From Candidatus Agathobaculum merdigallinarum (lineage in GTDB: Bacteria > Bacillota > Clostridia > Oscillospirales > Butyricicoccaceae): a stretch of 16,113 nt of DNA. Where the stretch lies: assembly GCA_019115425.1 (NCBI GenBank), contig DXDO01000074.1:1-16113 (forward strand). The letters run 5' to 3'. Under the pieces are notes generated by a model. That model saw only the letters and a list, made by a program, of their open reading frames with translations, searched no databases and was not told the DNA's origin. Of the stretch, positions 1 to 6,678 are shown one piece after another. The translations under genes and the position numbers were made by a program. Position 1 is the first letter of the stretch. Every line of letters starts with the position of its first letter.

Positions 1-24
1 TAAAAGAACCCATCGGTAGGAATG

Positions 25-55
25 AAAAAGACGGCGCAGCTTACACTGCACCGTC
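25..55 (-). terminator. Intrinsic terminator of the SLH protein gene
   Basis: Read on the minus strand, GACGG-T-GCAG and CTGC-G-CCGTC arms (plus 30-39 and 46-55) fold around a six-base loop and are followed by five T residues. It lies about 70 bases beyond the stop of the SLH gene and nothing else on that strand precedes it. Confidence 0.85.
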
Positions 56-123
56 TCATCAATCAAACACTTTATTAAAACAATCAATAACCAGACCGCA
101 TTCAAATGGTTTCTCCGCGGTGA

Positions 124-1221
124 TCACGCTCTTGTATAATATACCACCGTAACCTCGCCGTTTTCCACAGACGGATAGCCGTAAGAATAGGTGCTGCCTG
201 TGCTCACCGGACTCTGCATCTGGTGATACGGCTTTGTCACATCAATCGCAACGCAATTCGCCGCCGCCGGATAGGAGACTGCCGCCCCTACGCTCGAATT
301 CGGATCGCGGAACGTAAATATACCTCCCTGATAGGTTACGGTGCGGTTAATCTGCTGGCTGCTCTCCAGCGTAATATAAGTTACGCCATTTTCCTGCCGC
401 AGGCCGGAATAGCGCATCAGTCCATCATAACGAACCGAAGGATTGTAATTCTCGATCACCACGTCGCAATAGGTCTGCGCACCGATACAGATATTGACCA
501 CATCGTCCCTGTCCCGATAGACCGCAGCGCCCGACTGCTCGGTCAGATGGGTGGCGCGATAGAGCATGACCGCCATTTCCGCACGGGTGACATTCGAGCG
601 GGGATTCAGCCTGCCGCCCGAACCGCTGACAACGCCGGAGCGGACCAGGGCGCCGACCGCTTCGCGCGCATAGCCCGACACCTGGCCGGCGTCGGAAAAA
701 CCGGAGAGCGAGCCCTCCTGCAACCGAAGCTGTGTGCGGTCAATGGTGCGCTTGAGGAACACCATGGCATCCTGCCTCGTCATATTCTGTTCCGGAAGAA
801 AACGGTTATCGTCCGTACCGGTTGCTATGCTGAATGCCTTGGCCGCAGTGACAGCCTTACTGTAATACCGGTTTCCCGGCACATCGATAAAGCTTCCCTG
901 CGCATCGATCGCGCCGCTGTCCAGCGCCGCGCTCATGCCATAGGCACGATCCAGCATCACGATGAAATCCGCGCGGGTAATTGCATTTTTGGGGGAAAAC
1001 AGGTGATCGCCGCCGCCTCTGACAACACCCGCAACAGCCAGTGTGTCAATTTCGCGACAGGCCCATGCATAGCCCTCTGCAACGTCATAGAAATAAACAG
1101 AGTGATCGGGCAAATACGCATAGGTTTCGGTGGTGTCCGTTGCAGACGCTGCCGTGAGCACGCTCGCCGCAACGATGACAACCAGCAGCAACGCTGCTGC
1201 CAGCTTACGCGTTCTTGACAT
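124..1221 (-). CDS. Secreted protein with three SLH domains
   Basis: Secreted surface protein of 365 residues. Residues 1-27 form a signal peptide (basic MSRTRK, hydrophobic 7-23, likely cut after ASA). Three SLH repeats follow at about 44-97, 111-163 and 172-226, each with the ITRADF / MTRQDA / VTRAEM signature. SLH domains are known to hold proteins to the cell wall through pyruvylated polysaccharide. The last ~140 residues (Gly/Tyr/Ser/Val-rich, beta-like) match nothing I recognise, so the cargo function is unknown. An in-frame ATG exists at 1272, but it lies inside the leader hairpin and would place MGGEFYPCEG before the signal peptide. The ATG at 1221 has a good AAGGAGAAG site and is chosen. 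The gene is monocistronic, with its own promoter and terminator. Confidence 0.9.
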   Translation of the reverse strand: MSRTRKLAAALLLVVIVAASVLTAASATDTTETYAYLPDHSVYFYDVAEGYAWACREIDTLAVAGVVRGGGDHLFSPKNAITRADFIVMLDRAYGMSAALDSGAIDAQGSFIDVPGNRYYSKAVTAAKAFSIATGTDDNRFLPEQNMTRQDAMVFLKRTIDRTQLRLQEGSLSGFSDAGQVSGYAREAVGALVRSGVVSGSGGRLNPRSNVTRAEMAVMLYRATHLTEQSGAAVYRDRDDVVNICIGAQTYCDVVIENYNPSVRYDGLMRYSGLRQENGVTYITLESSQQINRTVTYQGGIFTFRDPNSSVGAAVSYPAAANCVAIDVTKPYHQMQSPVSTGSTYSYGYPSVENGEVTVVYYTRA

Positions 1222-1235
1222 AATCTTCTCCTTGC

Positions 1236-1284
1236 CAGTAAGACCTTCGCATGGGTAAAATTCTCCACCCATGCAAACTTACTG
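1236..1284 (-). promoter_or_regulatory. Two-tier leader hairpin at the 5' end of the SLH mRNA
   Basis: On the minus strand an outer pair CAGTAAG/CTTACTG (1278-1284 with 1236-1242) encloses a perfect 8-bp inner stem GCATGGGT/ACCCATGC (1267-1274 with 1249-1256). The predicted start site (about 1282) is within the outer 5' arm, so the mRNA would begin as a structured hairpin, and the ribosome site follows immediately. It could be an mRNA stabiliser or a protein- or ligand-responsive element. It fits no riboswitch class I know. Confidence 0.6.
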
Positions 1285-1288
1285 CAAG

Positions 1289-1317
1289 AGTATACCACAG
1301 CCATCCCCACTTTGCAA
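1289..1317 (-). promoter_or_regulatory. Sigma-A promoter of the SLH gene
   Basis: Minus strand TTGCAA (1312-1317), exactly 17 bases, TATACT (1289-1294). It is the only good promoter upstream of the SLH gene and places the start at the base of the leader hairpin. Confidence 0.8.
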
Positions 1318-1453
1318 GTTAAAAATTGACTAAAAATGTCAGTAAGCGTTTTATCGTCCGCTAATTCCTGCCATTTTCCACACTTTTTCCTCCGTTTCCA
1401 GCAATATCACCCTCCCCTGTCGCAGCAGGGACGCGGACACCGGAGCGGCCGGC

Positions 1454-2104
1454 TCACTCCCTCTGTTCCGCGCGATACCACAGGTAACTCATCACCGTCG
1501 GCACGATCGCCGCTGCCATGACCGGCACAAACAGCAGCACGAACCGCGCCGCATTATTCGGTACAAACGCGCCCAGCAGGCCGATGACGCCCGCGGCAAA
1601 GAACAGCCGCCCGCCGAGACGGTGCGTGCGGGTCCAGACGGACTCGCTCGACAGGGTCCACGGGTTTTTGATGCCGCAGTTCCAGTTCATGCGGAACTTG
1701 GGCATGATATTGCCCATATAAGCAATCACCAGGCTGACAATCAGGCAGACCACCATCGGGATGTTGAGCGTGCCCGGACGCAGTCCCTCGACCACACAGA
1801 TGCCGTTCATGACGATCATAAACAGCATCATCATGATCTGGAACCCGACATAGGAGCCGAAAAACTTGTCATAATTGCGCTTTTTCGGATCGAAATTCGG
1901 CAGTACATAAAACAATACTGCGATCAGTGGGGATATTCCCGCCATGATCCACAAATGCCACTTGGGTTCATAGCCCACTTCACCGCCAAAGTCCCACTGC
2001 ATCGGGATTCTGTCCGGCAGGCGGCTGTATACCACCGCGGCCAGCACCAGCGGCACCAGCGCCAGCAGCCAGGCGAAAACCTGTCCTTTCGTGATCTTCT
2101 TCAT
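1454..2104 (-). CDS. sdpI: SdpI/YfhL-family membrane protein (immunity-type)
   Basis: Integral membrane protein of 216 residues with about six hydrophobic segments (roughly 10-26, 50-67, 87-107, 115-133, 165-185, 190-210). The N-terminal part has the DUF1648 pattern (LPDRIPMQWDFGGEVGY). The C-terminal part has the SdpI signature NCGIKNPWTLSSESVWTRTHRLGG. Bacillus subtilis SdpI protects against the SdpC toxin and sequesters the SdpR repressor at the membrane. Here no toxin gene is visible, so immunity is inferred from family and operon only. The start at 2104 gives an ATGA overlap with the repressor stop, with GGAGG just upstream, implying translational coupling. A longer in-frame start at 2134 is rejected because it lies inside the repressor gene. 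No convincing terminator follows; the GC-rich hairpin near 1424-1440 lacks a T run. Confidence 0.85.
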   Translation of the reverse strand: MKKITKGQVFAWLLALVPLVLAAVVYSRLPDRIPMQWDFGGEVGYEPKWHLWIMAGISPLIAVLFYVLPNFDPKKRNYDKFFGSYVGFQIMMMLFMIVMNGICVVEGLRPGTLNIPMVVCLIVSLVIAYMGNIMPKFRMNWNCGIKNPWTLSSESVWTRTHRLGGRLFFAAGVIGLLGAFVPNNAARFVLLFVPVMAAAIVPTVMSYLWYRAEQRE

Positions 2105-2370
2105 TGTCCTCCACCTTTCAATGCCGTGATCCACTCGAGGATCTCGTCGAGTACAGACATATTCAGTTCATAATAGATGTACTTGCCCTGCTTGTCATCC
2201 AGTACCAATCCCGCATCGCGCAGGATGGACAGATGGTGCGAGATCGTTGCGCCCGATACGTCAAAGTGAGACGCAATATCCCCCGCTGCCATCGGGCCTG
2301 CGCGCAACAGCGCGAGGATTTCCCGGCGGATCGGGTCGGACAGCGCCTTAAAGCTCTGCTGAAAGCTCAT
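2101..2370 (-). CDS. sdpR: ArsR-family repressor, SdpR-like
   Basis: An 89-residue winged-helix repressor. FKALSDPIRREILALL starts the fold, and the recognition helix region is GDIASHFDVSGATISHHLSILRDAGLV. The wing is KQGKYIYYELN. No ArsR-type metal-binding Cys pair is present, as in SdpR. Its length and its position directly before an sdpI homologue match the B. subtilis sdpRI arrangement, where SdpR represses its own operon. The start at 2370 overlaps the upstream stop as ATGA and has GAGGGG six bases away. An ATG at 2376 has no spacing to that site. The open frame runs much further upstream, but those residues lie over the zinc-ribbon gene and look non-native. The probable targets are the two palindromes at 2624-2643 and 2676-2703. 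Confidence 0.88.
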   Translation of the reverse strand: MSFQQSFKALSDPIRREILALLRAGPMAAGDIASHFDVSGATISHHLSILRDAGLVLDDKQGKYIYYELNMSVLDEILEWITALKGGGQ

Positions 2371-2612
2371 TTGCATCCCCTCTTCCCATTTCTTTTCGCT
2401 GTGCACCATCCCTTCTCCCCGCAGTACGGACAGCGCAGCAGCCAATCCTCCTGTATGTGCTGACGGAACAACAGCTTCGTCCAAGGCAGACGGAACAACC
2501 GCCCGCATGAGCGACACCAGAACCGGCGCCGAGACAAAATGCGCGCCTGCCAGATAACCAGTGCCGTGAGCAGCAACAGCACTGACAGCACCGCCCCAAG
2601 CCAATATGACAT
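2367..2612 (-). CDS. Small membrane protein with a zinc-ribbon-like domain
   Basis: An 81-residue protein with one N-terminal transmembrane helix (about 4-22) followed by a basic stop-transfer stretch (SRRR). A cytoplasmic cysteine module follows: C33-x2-C36 and C61-x2-C64, with extra Cys at 70 and 80. The spaced CxxC pairs suggest a zinc ribbon. It is the first gene after the operator-flanked promoter, has a GAGGTGG ribosome site, and its stop overlaps the repressor start (ATGA), so it is a true operon member. I do not recognise the family. A role in sensing or signalling with the SdpI/SdpR pair is only an inference. The same DNA read in other frames gives low-plausibility Cys- and Ala-rich peptides. 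Confidence 0.75.
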   Translation of the reverse strand: MSYWLGAVLSVLLLLTALVIWQARILSRRRFWCRSCGRLFRLPWTKLLFRQHIQEDWLLRCPYCGEKGWCTAKRNGKRGCK

Positions 2613-2623
2613 GGCTCCACCTC

Positions 2624-2643
2624 ATTTAGAACTTTATCTAAAT
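2624..2643. promoter_or_regulatory. Operator O1, palindrome over the start site of the sdpR-type operon
   Basis: Perfect inverted repeat ATTTAGA-N6-TCTAAAT just downstream of the -10 box on the minus strand, covering the predicted start (about 2639). Occupancy would block initiation. Confidence 0.75.
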
Positions 2644-2645
2644 AT

Positions 2646-2674
2646 AGAATAACGCTATCGCATCAAAAAGTCAA
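2646..2674 (-). promoter_or_regulatory. Promoter of the zinc-ribbon / sdpR / sdpI operon
   Basis: Minus strand TTGACT (2669-2674), 17-base spacer, TATTCT (2646-2651). It fits exactly between the two operators. Confidence 0.85.
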
Positions 2675-2675
2675 T

Positions 2676-2703
2676 TATTATTTAGATCATTTTCTAAATA
2701 ATA
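2676..2703. promoter_or_regulatory. Operator O2, palindrome directly upstream of the -35 box
   Basis: Perfect 11-bp arms TATTATTTAGA / TCTAAATAATA separated by six bases. The core ATTTAGA-N6-TCTAAAT is identical to O1 in arm sequence and spacing. The two centres are 56 bp apart, bracketing the promoter. Confidence 0.75.
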
Positions 2704-2813
2704 GCGTCAACACTGTGTCGATGGCTCGTGCACATTGCGCAGCCACTCCATACGTCCACCATCCCGCGCGGCATCTGCCGTTCATTTAAGGGCAATCTGT
2801 TTCCACCCAAAGG

Positions 2814-2842
2814 TTGCCTTTCCCCTCCTCCTGTGCTATGAT
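2814..2842 (+). promoter_or_regulatory. Promoter of the plus-strand zinc-ribbon / reductase operon
   Basis: TTGCCT (2814-2819), 17-base spacer, TATGAT (2837-2842). Predicted start near 2849, leaving a very short leader before the AGGTGG site and the ATG at 2865. No palindrome like O1/O2 is present here. Confidence 0.75.
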
Positions 2843-2864
2843 GAAACCAAGGCAGGTGGATTAT

Positions 2865-3263
2865 ATGAAAAGCATCAAGCCCGGCCGCGGCCCGTCCATC
2901 ATAAGCGCGCTCGGTTCGGTATTCAGCGTAATTTTCGGTATCTTCTGGACGATCCTCGCCTCATCCATGACACGCGGTACAGGACTGGTCATTTTTCCGC
3001 TGTTCGGCATTCTGTTTATCATCATCGGGGTTTGCAATGCGATCTACCACTTCAAAAACGCCTCCGGCAAAAACCGCTATTCCGCCTATGATATCACAGA
3101 TGAAAACGAGGAGCCAGACCCGCTGAATCAGCGGCTTGATGATACGCCCCCTTCACCGTCCGCCCCCTCAGTGGAAACGCATTTCTGCCCGTACTGCGGC
3201 GCGCCGGTACAAAATGATTACGCCTTCTGCCGCAAGTGCGGCAGAGAGCTTCCAAAGGAGTAA
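2865..3263 (+). CDS. Two-TM protein with C-terminal zinc ribbon
   Basis: A 132-residue protein. Two hydrophobic segments (about 12-33 and 39-60) form a hairpin in the membrane. They are followed by an acidic, Pro-rich linker (residues ~75-103, DENEEPDPLNQ onward) and a C-terminal zinc ribbon CPYCG-x11-CRKCG. This architecture is widespread in Clostridia without an assigned function. The start at 2865 is chosen for its AGGTGG site five bases upstream and because the longer frame would begin at the -35 box. The next gene follows after seven bases, with its ribosome site inside the end of this gene, so the two are cotranscribed. Confidence 0.8.
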   Translation: MKSIKPGRGPSIISALGSVFSVIFGIFWTILASSMTRGTGLVIFPLFGILFIIIGVCNAIYHFKNASGKNRYSAYDITDENEEPDPLNQRLDDTPPSPSAPSVETHFCPYCGAPVQNDYAFCRKCGRELPKE

Positions 3264-3270
3264 ATAAAAC

Positions 3271-3876
3271 ATGAAAAAAGTGTTATTCATCAACGGCTGC
3301 ATCCGCGGGGCGCAGTCCCGCACCCTGCGGCTGGCGCAGCATCTGATCCGGCAGATCCCTGACGCGGATATTGAGGTGCTTGCGCTGCCCGCGCTGCACC
3401 TGACCCCCTACGATGCAAAGGATATTGCCGAGCGCGACGCGTTTTCCGCCGCAGGCGCATTCAGCCTGCCCTTTTTCGCGCTGGCCAACCAGTTCAAGCA
3501 CGCGGACGCGGTCGTACTCGCCTGTCCGTTCTGGGATATGAGCGTCCCGTCCATGGTACGCAATTATCTGGAGCGCATATGCGTCACCGGCCTGACCTTC
3601 CACTACAGCGAAAAGGGCTATCCGGTCGGCGACTGCCGCCCACAGCGCTTTGTGTATGTCACCACGCGCGGCGGTCTCGTCAACAACGACGATCCTGTAC
3701 TTGCCGACCATGGCTCCGCCTATCTGCGCTCCATCTGCAAACTGCTGACGTCGGCGCGGTTCGATACGCTTGCCGCTGACGGGCTGGACATTCAAGGCAA
3801 CGATGCAGAGGCTCTGCTCCGGTCAGCCGAAGCGAGGGCCGACCATCTTGCCCGCTCTTTCTGGGAGGAACAATAA
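3271..3876 (+). CDS. Flavodoxin-fold NAD(P)H-dependent FMN reductase (azoreductase/quinone reductase type)
   Basis: A 201-residue cytoplasmic flavodoxin_2-type enzyme. MKKVLFINGCIRGAQSRTLRLA is the beta1 / phosphate-binding loop for FMN. ADAVVLACPFWDMSVPSMVRNYLERICVTGLTFHYSEKGYPVG (about 78-120) matches the AcpD/AzoR core pattern. Such enzymes transfer two electrons from NAD(P)H through FMN to quinones, azo compounds or nitroaromatics; the physiological acceptor here is unknown. The length is normal for the family. AAAGGAG lies ten bases before the ATG, inside the end of the upstream gene. The gene ends directly before a strong terminator. Confidence 0.85.
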   Translation: MKKVLFINGCIRGAQSRTLRLAQHLIRQIPDADIEVLALPALHLTPYDAKDIAERDAFSAAGAFSLPFFALANQFKHADAVVLACPFWDMSVPSMVRNYLERICVTGLTFHYSEKGYPVGDCRPQRFVYVTTRGGLVNNDDPVLADHGSAYLRSICKLLTSARFDTLAADGLDIQGNDAEALLRSAEARADHLARSFWEEQ

Positions 3877-3878
3877 CT

Positions 3879-3918
3879 GCAAAAGCCTTTCGGCAAGCGC
3901 CGAAAGGCTTTTGCTTTT
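3879..3918. terminator. Strong terminator between convergent genes
   Basis: A perfect 16-bp stem with arms 3879-3894 and 3899-3914 around the loop AAGC, then TTTT on the plus strand. It terminates the reductase operon. On the minus strand the A-rich stem end also gives a T run within the arm, so it may serve the convergent YitT gene as well. Confidence 0.9.
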
Positions 3919-3919
3919 A

Positions 3920-4795
3920 TTACGGCATCGGGATGTTCCCTCTTGGATCAGCAAACCCCTCCCCAAACACCTCGCTTGTCTCAGTGACCATCACAAAGGC
4001 GTCCGCGTCGATCTCATGTGCAGCGGCGCGCACTTTGTACGCTTCCGCCTTGCCGCAGGCGCAGAGCAGGACGTGCCGCTCCATACCGGTATAGGTTCCG
4101 GTCGCGCGGATCATCGTGGAGCCGCGCGCACAACGCGCGGCAATTTGTCCCGCGATTTCGCGCCCCGCGTCCGTAATGATGATAACCAGCTTGCACGCTC
4201 CCGCGCCGTACATGATCTTATCCAGCACGACTGCGTTGACTGCGGTCGCAGTCAAGCCGTACAGCACCGCATCCACACTGCCAAACACCGACCACCCCAG
4301 TAGGATCACCACTATGTCCATCGATAACATGACCATGCCGATCGACAGATGCGGCCGCAGCGCCTTGACCGACATGGTCAGCAAATCCATACCGCCCGAG
4401 GACGAGCCGCGCATGTAAAACAGCGCCAGCCCTGTTCCGAGAAACACCCCGGAGAAGAGCGCGGCGAGAAACGGGTCACCCGTATAAGCCGGAAAGCACG
4501 GAAATACCACATCGAGGAACAGGACGCAGATCATCGTGCTCCGGAGGGTTTTGGTCAAAAATTGCCGTCCGACAAATCGGTAGCTCAGCGCAAACAGCGG
4601 CAGATTGAGCAGCAGCGTCCCCAGTCCGACCGGCAGCCCAAACAGGTGATCCAGCAGCAGCGCAAGACCGGACACCCCGCCCGGCGCGAATCCCGCATGT
4701 TTTGCGAAAATATAGATGCCCACTGCATAGCAGATGCCGCCGATCAGATCGGCGGCAAGATCCCATACCCAGCCGCGGCGCATCAGCGTCCTCAT
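3920..4795 (-). CDS. YitT family membrane protein (DUF161 + DUF2179)
   Basis: A 291-residue protein. Five hydrophobic segments lie in the first ~195 residues, with the conserved HAGFAPGGVSGLALLL and YMRGSSSGGMDLL motifs of YitT (duplicated inverted halves). A cytoplasmic DUF2179 domain (about 205-287) follows, with TGTYTGMERHVLLCAC and DADAFVMVTETSEVFGEGF. The substrate of YitT proteins is not established. The start at 4795 is chosen because AAGAGG lies six bases upstream. Upstream ATGs at 4801, 4834 and 4894 have poor spacing or add a charged tail untypical of the family. The promoter is unclear: TAAAAT near 4879-4884 is a possible -10 with a weak -35. Confidence 0.85.
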   Translation of the reverse strand: MRTLMRRGWVWDLAADLIGGICYAVGIYIFAKHAGFAPGGVSGLALLLDHLFGLPVGLGTLLLNLPLFALSYRFVGRQFLTKTLRSTMICVLFLDVVFPCFPAYTGDPFLAALFSGVFLGTGLALFYMRGSSSGGMDLLTMSVKALRPHLSIGMVMLSMDIVVILLGWSVFGSVDAVLYGLTATAVNAVVLDKIMYGAGACKLVIIITDAGREIAGQIAARCARGSTMIRATGTYTGMERHVLLCACGKAEAYKVRAAAHEIDADAFVMVTETSEVFGEGFADPRGNIPMP

Positions 4796-4905
4796 TTGCA
4801 TCCTCTTCCCGCGGAGCCGGACTTCCCCGCGCATAGCCGCAGAGCGCTCCTGTCCGTTTAGCTTGTCTCTTTTTTCGCATTTTACCCATCGCAAGTTTTT
4901 CGCAC

Positions 4906-4954
4906 AAAAATGCCCCGCTGGGCAAACGGCGCGGATACCGTTTGCCTAGCAGGG
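4906..4954 (-). terminator. Terminator of the gltX-glnS operon
   Basis: On the minus strand, arms 4938-4954 and 4913-4929 share the CCGTTTGCC/GGCAAACGG core with one A-C mismatch and a small bulge, around an eight-base loop. They are followed by CATTTTTG. It lies about 40 bases after the glnS stop. Confidence 0.85.
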
Positions 4955-4993
4955 TGTGGACGATCATTTTACAATGTGTTTTCGCGCTTGCCG

Positions 4994-6655
4994 TCACTTT
5001 TGCAGGGTCTTGGCAAAGCTGTCCTTGAGGGTAACGATGCGGTTGAACCGTCCTTCCTCCCGGTCCTTGACATAGTAGCCCATGCGGACAAACTGGAAGC
5101 GCTCGCCTTCCTTCGCGTCGCGGAGCGACGGCTCGAGTTTGCAGCCGGTCAGCTTTTTGAGCGAATCCGGATTGAGGTAGTCGAGATAATCCGTACCCTC
5201 GGGCACGTCGTTGACGTTCTCGAGCGTGAACAGGTTGTCGTACAGATACAGGTCTGCATCGACCGCGTGCGCGGCGGACACCCAGTGGATCGTGCCCTTG
5301 ACCTTGCGGCCGTCCGCCGGCATGCCGTTTCCGGTCTCGAGATCGGCGGTGCAGCGGATCTTGACGATCTCGCCGTTCTCATCCTTGACGACCTCGTTGC
5401 ACTTGACGATATATGCACCCATCAGGCGCACCTCGCCGTCCGGCTTGAGGCGCTGGAACTTCGGGGGCGGCACCTCTGCAAAATCGCTCTTTTCGATATA
5501 CAGTTCGCGCGTAAACGGCACCTTGCGCGAACCTGCCGCTTCATCACGCGGATTGTTCGGCACTTCAAACTCCTCGCACTTATCCTCCGGATAGTTGGTG
5601 ATGACCAGGCGTACCGGCTCGGTGACCGCCATGCGGCGCAGCGCGGTCTCGTTCAGTTCCTCGCGGATGCAGTGCTCGAGCAGCTTGATGTCTACAAGCG
5701 AATCCGCCTTGGCAACGCCTGCGCGCTGGACAAAATCCAGAATGGCCGACGGCGTGTAGCCGCGGCGGCGCAGCGCGCACAGCGTGGGCATACGCGGGTC
5801 GTCCCAGCCCTCGACGTGCTTTTCAAACACGAGCTGGCGCAGATAGCGCTTGCTCATGACCGTATGCGTCACGTTCAGGCGGGCAAACTCGCGCTGCTTG
5901 GGATGGTGCGGCAGCGGGCAGTTATCCACGACCCACTCGTACAGCGGGCGGTGGTTTTCAAACTCGATCGAGCAGAGCGAGTGCGTGATGCCCTCGATCG
6001 CGTCCTGGATCGGGTGCGCAAAGTCGTACAGCGGGTAGATGCACCATTTGTCGCCCTGGCGATGATGATGCGCGCGCACAATGCGGTAGATCGCCGGATC
6101 GCGCATGTTCATGTTCGGGCTGGCCATATCGATCTTGGCGCGCAGGGTCTTGGAGCCGTCCGGAAATTTGCCGTCGCGCATGTCCTGGAACAGCTGCAGG
6201 TTTTCCTCAACCGAGCGGTTGCGGTACGGACTTTCCTTGCCCGGTACCGTCAGCGTACCGCGGTACTCGCGCAGCTCCTCCTGCGTCAGATCGTCCACAT
6301 ATGCTTTCCCATCCTTGATAAGCTGCACCGCGCATTCATAGCAGGTCTCAAAGTAGTCCGAGCCGTAGAATACACCGCCCGACGGCTCCTCGCCGGTCAG
6401 CCAGTTGATATCCTCCCAGATGGAGTCTACATACTCGGTATCCTCTTTGACCGGATTGGTGTCGTCATACCGGAGGTTAAACTTGCCGCCGTATTTCTTC
6501 GAGATCGACCAGTTGATGAAGATCGCCTTCGCCGAGCCGATGTGCAGATAGCCGTTCGGCTCGGGCGGGAAACGGGTATGAATTTTTTCCGTCAGGCCTG
6601 CCGCAATATCCTCGTCAATGATCTCTGTCAGAAAGTTATTTACATTTTCCATCAT
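4994..6655 (-). CDS. glnS: Glutaminyl-tRNA synthetase
   Basis: Class I synthetase that charges tRNA-Gln with glutamine in the cytoplasm. 553 residues, close to the E. coli enzyme. The HIGH-type motif is PPEPNGYLHIGS (residues 30-41), followed by FNLRYDDTNP. The second ATP motif is VMSKR (266-270). The catalytic core is followed by the two anticodon-binding beta barrels ending GYYVKDREEG. It is GlnRS rather than GluRS on the basis of NGYLHIGSAKAI and HPIQDAIEGITHSLCSIEFENHRPLYEW. The start at 6655 (first of two adjacent ATGs) has GGGGGAG eight bases upstream. It follows gltX by 23 bases and ends at its own terminator, so the two form one operon. No YqeY fusion is present. Confidence 0.97.
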   Translation of the reverse strand: MMENVNNFLTEIIDEDIAAGLTEKIHTRFPPEPNGYLHIGSAKAIFINWSISKKYGGKFNLRYDDTNPVKEDTEYVDSIWEDINWLTGEEPSGGVFYGSDYFETCYECAVQLIKDGKAYVDDLTQEELREYRGTLTVPGKESPYRNRSVEENLQLFQDMRDGKFPDGSKTLRAKIDMASPNMNMRDPAIYRIVRAHHHRQGDKWCIYPLYDFAHPIQDAIEGITHSLCSIEFENHRPLYEWVVDNCPLPHHPKQREFARLNVTHTVMSKRYLRQLVFEKHVEGWDDPRMPTLCALRRRGYTPSAILDFVQRAGVAKADSLVDIKLLEHCIREELNETALRRMAVTEPVRLVITNYPEDKCEEFEVPNNPRDEAAGSRKVPFTRELYIEKSDFAEVPPPKFQRLKPDGEVRLMGAYIVKCNEVVKDENGEIVKIRCTADLETGNGMPADGRKVKGTIHWVSAAHAVDADLYLYDNLFTLENVNDVPEGTDYLDYLNPDSLKKLTGCKLEPSLRDAKEGERFQFVRMGYYVKDREEGRFNRIVTLKDSFAKTLQK

Positions 6656-6678
6656 AGCTTGTACTCCCCCAAACTGGA

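Noticed and set aside
223..1218. 331-residue open frame on the plus strand over the SLH gene
   Set aside because: Antisense shadow; the opposite strand has signal peptide, SLH motifs, promoter and terminator.
1424..1440. Terminator after the sdpI-like gene
   Set aside because: The CCCTG/CAGGG hairpin is short and lacks a T run on the minus strand.
2366..4801. Shared GGATGCAAATGAG at the starts of the sdpR-like and YitT genes
   Set aside because: It is explained by two similar ribosome-site and start contexts; no pairing or wider similarity was found.
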